From Parvibaculum sedimenti (GTDB taxonomy: Bacteria; Pseudomonadota; Alphaproteobacteria; Parvibaculales; Parvibaculaceae): a stretch of 64,000 bases of DNA. This document shows positions 58,699-64,000 of the stretch, in pieces. Within the stretch, counting starts at the first letter, position 1, and each line of letters starts with the position of its first letter. Below the pieces are notes generated by a model. It saw nothing but the letters and a program-made list of their open reading frames with translations. It was not told the DNA's origin and made no database searches. The stretch covers positions 62,001 through 126,000 of the forward strand of contig NZ_WESC01000001.1 of NCBI RefSeq assembly GCF_009184905.1, written 5' to 3'. A program made the position numbers and the translations under genes.

Positions 58699-58983
58699 CG
58701 CAGGTGTCGCTTTCTGACGAATTTATGGCCGCAACATAGCCGTATTTCGGGCCGGCATGGCAAGAAGACAACACCCCGCCGGTTGGCAAGCCGTGTCCAC
58801 CCGGCCTATATTGCCAGTCGGTGCCACGAGGGGCGCCGCCGTCCGACAAAGAGTCTCTCACCCTCGACCTGACGATAGGGGCAGCGGTTTTTCCGCCGCC
58901 GGATTTTGCAGACGCTGACGCCACGCTCCAGTTGTTTGCCGTTGTTTCGGACCGACGGCAATCTTGAACAAGGGGAGAAATCC
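58699..58983. other. Intergenic region between bioA and the hypothetical gene
   Basis: About 285 bases with divergent promoters expected (bioA leftward, hypothetical rightward). I see no BioR- or BirA-like palindrome. A GGGGAG site ends the region before the GTG at 58984. Nothing else stands out. Confidence 0.5.
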
Positions 58984-59559
58984 GTGCGCAGTGACACACG
59001 CTTCCACGACATCGAAATATCGAAACGCAAGGCGAGCCTGCTTCTCAAGCGGCTTTGCGGTGGCGACGAGACGCTCGCCCTTCGCGCCGCCGCCCGCATC
59101 CGCCGCGCGTCCTACTGGGCTGCGAAATCGCCGGAGGAAATCTTGGCCGAACGCGAGCGTGTGCAGCACAAGCACGCGCTCGACGCGATCGCGGTCGAGG
59201 CTGGCTTCGGTGACTGGCGGCACATGAAGGCCGAAGCCGACGCCCGCCTCCGCGCCGCCTTCAACCCCGAGCAGCTCTTCGGCCTGCGCGCCTCCTTCTT
59301 CATCAATCTCTGGTTCACGACTTATGAGGAAGCCGAGGCCGTGCTCGCCGCGCATCCGCGGCGCTTTCTCTTTCCCTTCAGAAGCCAGTTCGTCATCTGC
59401 GGTGCGGAGCTTCTGGCCGATCAGGGGATCGACACTGCCGATCCCGACTGGGAGCTGATCGGCCGCGATTGGGTGCACCCGCGCGACATGGCCGCGCGTG
59501 CCCGTCTTTCGGCAAGCGTCGCGCGGCAATTGTCGTGCGCGAGAGAGGTTCAGCCATGA
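58984..59559 (+). CDS. Conserved hypothetical protein
   Basis: A 191-residue soluble protein I cannot name. Charged and helical, with no signal peptide, membrane segment or Cys motif. The N-terminal part (SKRKASLLLKRLCGGDETLALRAAARIRR, then HKHALDAIAVEAGFGDWRHMKAEADAR) has a pattern seen in several small proteobacterial proteins. The start is set to GTG at 58984 because CAAGGGGAGAAATCC gives a strong ribosome site. It overlaps the GIY-YIG gene by 4 nt, so the two are translated together. Confidence 0.65.
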   Translation: MRSDTRFHDIEISKRKASLLLKRLCGGDETLALRAAARIRRASYWAAKSPEEILAERERVQHKHALDAIAVEAGFGDWRHMKAEADARLRAAFNPEQLFGLRASFFINLWFTTYEEAEAVLAAHPRRFLFPFRSQFVICGAELLADQGIDTADPDWELIGRDWVHPRDMAARARLSASVARQLSCAREVQP

Positions 59560-59900
59560 AGGGCGAACGCAGGAAAGAGCTGATCAAGGCCTATAAGGAA
59601 AGAAAGTCCTCGCCCGGCATCTATGCGCTGCGCTGTGTGGCGACGGGCGAGGTATGGGTTGCGCCGAGCCGCAATCTCGACGCGCAACAGAACGGTATCT
59701 GGTTCTCGCTGCGCCTCGGCTCGCATCCGAACAAGGCGTTGCAGACGGTCTGGAATGCCGAAGGCGAACAGTCCTTCGCCTATGAGACCGTCGAGCGCAT
59801 CGAGGACGAGGATCTGACGGGGTATCTGCTCGACGCCGCGCTGAAGGAGCGCCTGCGGCACTGGCGCGCAACGCTCGGCGCCGGTCTGGCGGTGGGGTAG
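59556..59900 (+). CDS. GIY-YIG nuclease-like protein (degenerate motif)
   Basis: A 114-residue small protein with the fold outline of GIY-YIG nucleases: SPGIYALRCVATGEVWVAPSRNLDAQQNGIWFSLRLG, then NKALQTVWN and FAYETVERI. The GIY triplet, an Arg and a late Glu are present, but the YIG position reads WVA. Catalysis is therefore doubtful. Its ATG overlaps the previous stop (ATGA). Confidence 0.7.
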   Translation: MKGERRKELIKAYKERKSSPGIYALRCVATGEVWVAPSRNLDAQQNGIWFSLRLGSHPNKALQTVWNAEGEQSFAYETVERIEDEDLTGYLLDAALKERLRHWRATLGAGLAVG

Positions 59901-59957
59901 CTGCTTCACAGGCGTCATGGCCGGGCGTTTCCGGTCATGACGCGGGCAGGCGATGAA

Positions 59958-60986
59958 TTATTTCTCCGACGGGCAGCTATGTGCAGGCATCGGTTCGAGG
60001 CCGAGCTTCCTGAACAGGCGCTCGTCCTTGTCCGCTTCCGGGTTCTTCGTGGTGAGCAGCTTCTCGCCGATGAAGATCGAATTGGCGCCGGCGAGGAAGC
60101 AAAGTGCCTGCGCTTCTTCGGTCATGTTCTCGCGGCCCGCCGCAAGACGCACGACCGATTTCGGCATGATGATGCGCGCCACCGCAATGGTGCGCACGAA
60201 GTCGATCGGGTCGATGGTTTCGGATTTTCCGAGCATCGTGCCTTCGATCTGCATCAGCGTATTGATCGGCACGCTCTGCGGGTGTTCGGGCAGGTTCGCC
60301 AGCGCCGTCAGCATGCCGACCCGGTCATCCTTGCCTTCGCCCATGCCGACGATGCCTCCGGAGCAGACATTGATGCCGGCATCGCGCACGCGCTCCAGCG
60401 TTTCGAGGCGATCAGCAAAGGTCCGTGTCGTGACGATCTCTTTGTAATATTCTTCCGAGGTGTCGATATTGTGGTTGTAGTAGTCGAGGCCGGCATCCTT
60501 GAGGCGCATCGTCTGTTCAACTGAGAGCATGCCGAGCGTCATGCAGGTTTCCATGCCCATGGCCTTCACGCCTTCGACCATGGCGACGATGGAATCCATG
60601 TCGCGGTCCTTCGGCGAACGCCAGGCGGCGCCCATGCAATAGCGCGAGGCGCCGGCGTCCTTCGCCTTCTTCGCCTCATTGAGCACGCGCTGCACTTCCA
60701 TCAGCTTCGTCGCCTTGAGGCCCGTGTCGAACTTCGAGCTTTGGGCGCAATAGCCGCAATCTTCCGGGCAGCCGCCCGTCTTGATCGAAAGCAGCGTCGA
60801 CTTCTGTACCTGGTTCGGGTTGAACCAGCGGCGATGGACGATCTGCGCCTCGAAGAGAAGATCGTTGAAGGGAAGGTCGTAAAGCGCCTGCACTTCCTCG
60901 CGCGTCCAGTCGTGACGGAGCTTGTCCGGATCGGTCCGGGCGGCAACCGCCGGCTGGGCTTCGTCGATGCGTGTCTGGAGGGTCAT
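59958..60986 (-). CDS. bioB: Biotin synthase
   Basis: Radical-SAM enzyme that inserts sulfur into dethiobiotin. 342 residues: [14 protein letters not shown] binds the 4Fe-4S cluster, [15 protein letters not shown] and [10 protein letters not shown] follow, and the sacrificial 2Fe-2S ligands are in the CxxC-like and Arg regions (RLAAGREN). The start at 60986 is preferred over upstream ATGs at 61013 and 61055 by similarity with other BioB openings ([10 protein letters not shown] is a guess). Confidence 0.95.
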   Translation of the reverse strand: MTLQTRIDEAQPAVAARTDPDKLRHDWTREEVQALYDLPFNDLLFEAQIVHRRWFNPNQVQKSTLLSIKTGGCPEDCGYCAQSSKFDTGLKATKLMEVQRVLNEAKKAKDAGASRYCMGAAWRSPKDRDMDSIVAMVEGVKAMGMETCMTLGMLSVEQTMRLKDAGLDYYNHNIDTSEEYYKEIVTTRTFADRLETLERVRDAGINVCSGGIVGMGEGKDDRVGMLTALANLPEHPQSVPINTLMQIEGTMLGKSETIDPIDFVRTIAVARIIMPKSVVRLAAGRENMTEEAQALCFLAGANSIFIGEKLLTTKNPEADKDERLFRKLGLEPMPAHSCPSEK

Positions 60987-61171
60987 GGGAGGCACTTTCC
61001 CTTGTGGAAACATAACTGTCGGAGCGCAGCATAGGCAGCTTTCCCTGCATTGCAAGACGCAGGAGAAGGGACCAGATATGGGGGCGAGCCCATAGAAAAA
61101 CCGCTTACACTTTTGCGGATCGCGAACTAGGGTCGGGTCCGAAAGTCCAATGACATCCGAAAGTTAATGCC

Positions 61172-62152
61172 ATGCGTGCCATCCGCTGCGTCAACTATGG
61201 TGAGCCCAGCGCTCTTGCCGTCGAGGACCTGCCTGAGCCGGTTCCCGGCCCCGGCGAGGTGTTGGTCGCGGTCGAAGCCGCGGGGCTCGGTTATGTAGAC
61301 GCGCTTTTCGTGCGCGGCACCTATCAGGTGAAGCTGCCGCTTCCCTTCGTGCCGGGCAGCGAGGTTGCAGGCACCATCGAAGCGGTGGGCGAGGGGCTTC
61401 CGGGCGAACTCATCGGCAACCGCGTCATGGCGCTGTCGAGCCGTGGCGCGCTTGCGGAAAAACTGGCCCTTCCGGCTTTTCTCTGCTCGACGATCCCTGA
61501 TGAGATGAGCGCGGAAGCGGCGGCGGGTTTCCTTGTCTCCTATTGCACGGCGCTTTACGGCCTCGAGACCTGTGGCAAGCTGCAACCGGGCGAGACGGTT
61601 CTGGTGCTGGGCGCTGCGGGCGGCGTTGGCATGGCGGCGATCGACGTCGCCAAGGCCATGGGCGCGAAGGTCATTGCGGCGGCCTCGTCGCCTGAAAAGC
61701 GCGCCGCCGCCAAGGCGCATGGCGCCGATGAAGTACTCGACTATTCCGATCCCGAATGGCGCAAGGCGCTCGATGCACTGACGGAAAAGCGCGGCGTCAA
61801 TGTCGTCTACGATCCGGTCGGTGGCGCCTATTCCGAAACGGCCTTCCGCTGCCTCGCGCCGGGCGGCCGTCATCTCGTCGTCGGCTTCGCTAATGGCGAG
61901 ATTCCGAAACTGCCGCTCAATCTGGCGCTGTTGAAGCGCGCCTCTCTCGTCGGCGTTGATTGGGGCGGTGAGATCCGCGCGAACCCGAAGGCGAACATTC
62001 CGCTGATGAAGAAGCTGACCGAATGGGTGGTCGAGAGGAAAATCCATCCCGAACCCACCGCGACATTCCCGCTCGAAGAGGCGGGCACGGTGCTGCAGGG
62101 CCTGCTCGAACGCCGCAGCATCGGCAAGCCCGTCATCCGGGTGAATGCGTGA
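61172..62152 (+). CDS. Zinc-free NADPH:quinone oxidoreductase family protein
   Basis: Medium-chain dehydrogenase/reductase, 326 residues, with ETVLVLGAAGGVGMAAIDVAKAMGAKVIAAASS for NADPH. The catalytic zinc ligands of alcohol dehydrogenases are missing, so a quinone or enal reductase is expected. LPFVPGSEVAGTIEAVGEG and NVVYDPVGGAYSE are family signs. Its stop codon overlaps the bioF ATG by 1 nt, so they are coupled; any role in biotin synthesis is unknown. Confidence 0.9.
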   Translation: MRAIRCVNYGEPSALAVEDLPEPVPGPGEVLVAVEAAGLGYVDALFVRGTYQVKLPLPFVPGSEVAGTIEAVGEGLPGELIGNRVMALSSRGALAEKLALPAFLCSTIPDEMSAEAAAGFLVSYCTALYGLETCGKLQPGETVLVLGAAGGVGMAAIDVAKAMGAKVIAAASSPEKRAAAKAHGADEVLDYSDPEWRKALDALTEKRGVNVVYDPVGGAYSETAFRCLAPGGRHLVVGFANGEIPKLPLNLALLKRASLVGVDWGGEIRANPKANIPLMKKLTEWVVERKIHPEPTATFPLEEAGTVLQGLLERRSIGKPVIRVNA

Positions 62153-63318
62153 TGTCCTCGCTCGACGCATTCGCAGCCGCCAAGCTCGCCGAGATGGAAG
62201 CGCGCAATCTCAGACGCTGGCTCGTCGAGACGGATCGCCGCGAAGAGGTACGCGCGACGAGGAACGGGCGCGAGCTCATCTCGTTCTGCTGCAACGATTA
62301 TCTCAATCTGTCGCAGAATGCGCGCGTCAAGAAGGCGGCGATCAATGCGATCGAAACATATGGTACAGGCTCCGGAGCCTCGCGTCTCGTCACCGGCAAT
62401 CATCCGCTCTTCGGCATTCTCGAAGCGCGGCTCGCGAAGCTGAAGCAGGCAGAGGACTGCGTAATCTTCGGCTCAGGCTATCTTGCCAATCTCGGCATCG
62501 TGCCGGCGCTGGTCGGCCCCGGCGACCTCATCCTTGTCGACGAGCTGTCGCATTCCTGCCTCCTGATGGGCACGAAGCTCTCGGGGGCAGAGGCGCATAT
62601 TTTCCGCCATAACGATCTCGGTCATCTGACGGATCTGCTCGCGGCGCATCGCGGCCACGCCCGTCATTGTCTGATCCTGACCGACGGCGTCTTCAGCATG
62701 GATGGTGATCTCGCCCCTGTGCATGAAATGGCAGTGCTTGCAAAGGCGCATGACGCCTGGCTGATGACCGATGACGCGCATGGCATCGGCGTTGTCGGCG
62801 AGGGGCGAGGATCGAGTTTTGTCGGCGGCGTAAAGGCTGATGTTCCCTTGCAGATGGGCACACTGTCCAAGGCCATCGGTTCCTATGGCGGCTATCTCTG
62901 CGCGTCGAAGCCGGTCGTCGATCTCATCCGCACGCGTGCGCGTACGCTCATCTATTCGACGGGTCTTCCGCCCGCTTCCGTCGCCGCCGCCATCGCGGCG
63001 CTCGACGTGATCGAGGAGAACCCGGATTATGCCGCGCTGCCGGTGAAGAAAGCCGCGCTCTTTACACGAGCGCTCAATCTCCCCGCGCCGGAAAGTCCCA
63101 TCGTGCCGCTCGTCATCGGCGAAGCCGAGGCGACGATGAAGGCGTCGGCGCTGCTCGAAGCGGAAGGCTATCTCGTCACTGGCATCCGTCCGCCAACGGT
63201 GCCTGCGGGCACCGCGCGCCTGCGCTTCACTTTTACGGCGGAACACAAGGACGAGGATATCCTGCGTCTTGCAGGCCTTGTCCGCGATCGCATTCTGCCG
63301 AAACGAGCCGCCGAGTAA
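62152..63318 (+). CDS. bioF: 8-amino-7-oxononanoate synthase
   Basis: First dedicated ring-chain step of biotin synthesis: pimeloyl thioester plus alanine. 388-residue PLP enzyme: SFCCNDYLNLSQN, GTGSGASRLVTGNHPLFGILE, TDDAHGIGVVGEGRGSS and the PLP Lys in GTLSKAIGSYGGYLC. The ATG overlaps the upstream stop codon (TGATG). The longer upstream frame lies inside the previous gene and is excluded. bioD follows 1 nt after the stop. Confidence 0.95.
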   Translation: MSSLDAFAAAKLAEMEARNLRRWLVETDRREEVRATRNGRELISFCCNDYLNLSQNARVKKAAINAIETYGTGSGASRLVTGNHPLFGILEARLAKLKQAEDCVIFGSGYLANLGIVPALVGPGDLILVDELSHSCLLMGTKLSGAEAHIFRHNDLGHLTDLLAAHRGHARHCLILTDGVFSMDGDLAPVHEMAVLAKAHDAWLMTDDAHGIGVVGEGRGSSFVGGVKADVPLQMGTLSKAIGSYGGYLCASKPVVDLIRTRARTLIYSTGLPPASVAAAIAALDVIEENPDYAALPVKKAALFTRALNLPAPESPIVPLVIGEAEATMKASALLEAEGYLVTGIRPPTVPAGTARLRFTFTAEHKDEDILRLAGLVRDRILPKRAAE

Positions 63319-63319
63319 C

Positions 63320-63979
63320 ATGAGCACGATCTTCGTCACATCTTCCGGTACCGATATCGGCAAGACCTATGTCTCTGCCCTGCTTGTCCGCCAGCTTCTG
63401 GCGAAGGGCCTTGCGGTGCGGGCGCTGAAGCCGATCGTCAGCGGTCTCGACGAAGAGAGTTTCGCGGCGAGCGATCCGGCGGCGCTGCTCGCCGCGCTGG
63501 GTGAACTCGTCGAGTTCGACAATGCAGATATTGTTTCGCGTTGGAGGTTCCGCGCGGCGCTTTCGCCTGACATGGCGGCGCGGCGCGAAGGCGCGGAGAT
63601 CGATTTTGGCGAGCTCGTGCATCACTGCCTCGCCCGTGCGGCGATCCATGATCCGCTGGTTATCGAGGGTGTGGGTGGTCTCATGGTACCGCTCGACGAC
63701 AGCCGCACAGTGCTTGACTGGATGATCGCGCTGAAGCCGGCCTCCATCGTGCCGCTCCTCGTCGTCGGTTCCTATCTCGGCTCGATCAGCCACACGCTGA
63801 CGACGCTCGACGTGATGCGCCGCAACGATCTCGAACCGCGCGCCATCGTGGTGAGCGAGTCGCTTTCCGCGCCCGTGCCGCTGGAAGAGACGGTGGAGAC
63901 GATCGTCCGCTTCGCCGGTATCGAAACCATCGCGCTGCCGCGAAACGGCGAGCCGGATCTGGCCTCGTTGTTTGAATAG
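63320..63979 (+). CDS. bioD: Dethiobiotin synthetase
   Basis: ATP-dependent ureido-ring closure of DAPA. 219 residues: P-loop TSSGTDIGKTYVSALLVRQLL, LKPIVSGLD, and the substrate region VIEGVGGLMVPLDD. It is complete; 21 bases remain to the window end. It starts 1 nt after bioF, so the QOR-bioF-bioD genes form one translational unit. bioA and bioB lie on the other strand nearby. Confidence 0.95.
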   Translation: MSTIFVTSSGTDIGKTYVSALLVRQLLAKGLAVRALKPIVSGLDEESFAASDPAALLAALGELVEFDNADIVSRWRFRAALSPDMAARREGAEIDFGELVHHCLARAAIHDPLVIEGVGGLMVPLDDSRTVLDWMIALKPASIVPLLVVGSYLGSISHTLTTLDVMRRNDLEPRAIVVSESLSAPVPLEETVETIVRFAGIETIALPRNGEPDLASLFE

Positions 63980-64000
63980 CGGCGTCTCAGCCCTTGGGGC

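Overview
The window is one contiguous piece of high-GC bacterial chromosome from an alphaproteobacterium. The signs are an Irr-type iron regulator beside fabA-fabB-fabI, a RegB/RegA (ActS/ActR) redox pair, an MmcB-family protein, rpsT close upstream of dnaA, and 2-isopropylmalate synthase behind a leucine-rich leader peptide. A CYP153 alkane hydroxylase, a second P450, two paralogous diiron proteins and an RND-type exporter suggest a hydrocarbon- or lipid-degrading organism. Parvibaculum or a relative is my best guess, from general resemblance only. I saw no rRNA, tRNA, insertion sequence, prophage or CRISPR array.

Layout. 1-4.7 kb: the 3' part of pnp, then a leftward unsaturated fatty acid set (fabA, fabB, fabI) with a VOC protein. 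4.9-8.1 kb: irr, followed by a rubrerythrin behind a near-perfect Irr-type iron control element, a GlpC/HdrD-like Fe-S protein and a DUF3501 protein. 8.1-20.2 kb: mixed housekeeping genes, ending in a long leftward run (ubiE, ubiB, coaBC, dut, Rrf2 regulator, cysK, SBF transporter). 20.3-30.2 kb: a rightward run with mutM, rpsT, a rhodanese, dnaA, dnaN, recF and gyrB. Gene directions diverge near 20.2 kb, which fits a replication origin nearby. A 0.5 kb AT-richer gap before the rhodanese gene is the best oriC candidate, but it is weak.

30.2-37.8 kb: a TetR regulator, an EF-hand protein whose 3' end carries two long perfect inverted repeats, a class A penicillin-binding protein, a HAD hydrolase, an AT-rich sulfotransferase gene, a P450 and a TerB-like protein. 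37.9-44.7 kb: the most distinctive region. An RND/MMPL exporter, diiron protein 1, CYP153 and diiron protein 2 are arranged as two divergent pairs. Their two intergenic regions share three copies of TGACGC-N4-GTCAT followed by a pyrimidine/T tract, which suggests one regulator controls all four genes.

44.7-57.2 kb: an APH-family kinase, mmcB, RegA/RegB, an MBL-fold hydrolase, an ankyrin protein, a Sco protein, leuA with a leuL-type attenuator leader that may be leaderless, a PHB depolymerase, a YgjP-type metallopeptidase, and a tightly coupled ParA-like/SPOR pair. 57.4-64.0 kb: biotin genes split over both strands (bioA and bioB leftward; quinone oxidoreductase, bioF and bioD rightward), with a coupled pair of a hypothetical gene and a degenerate GIY-YIG gene between them.

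Functions are assigned from protein motifs and gene order read by eye. Promoters, operators and hairpins are pattern matches and have not been tested.
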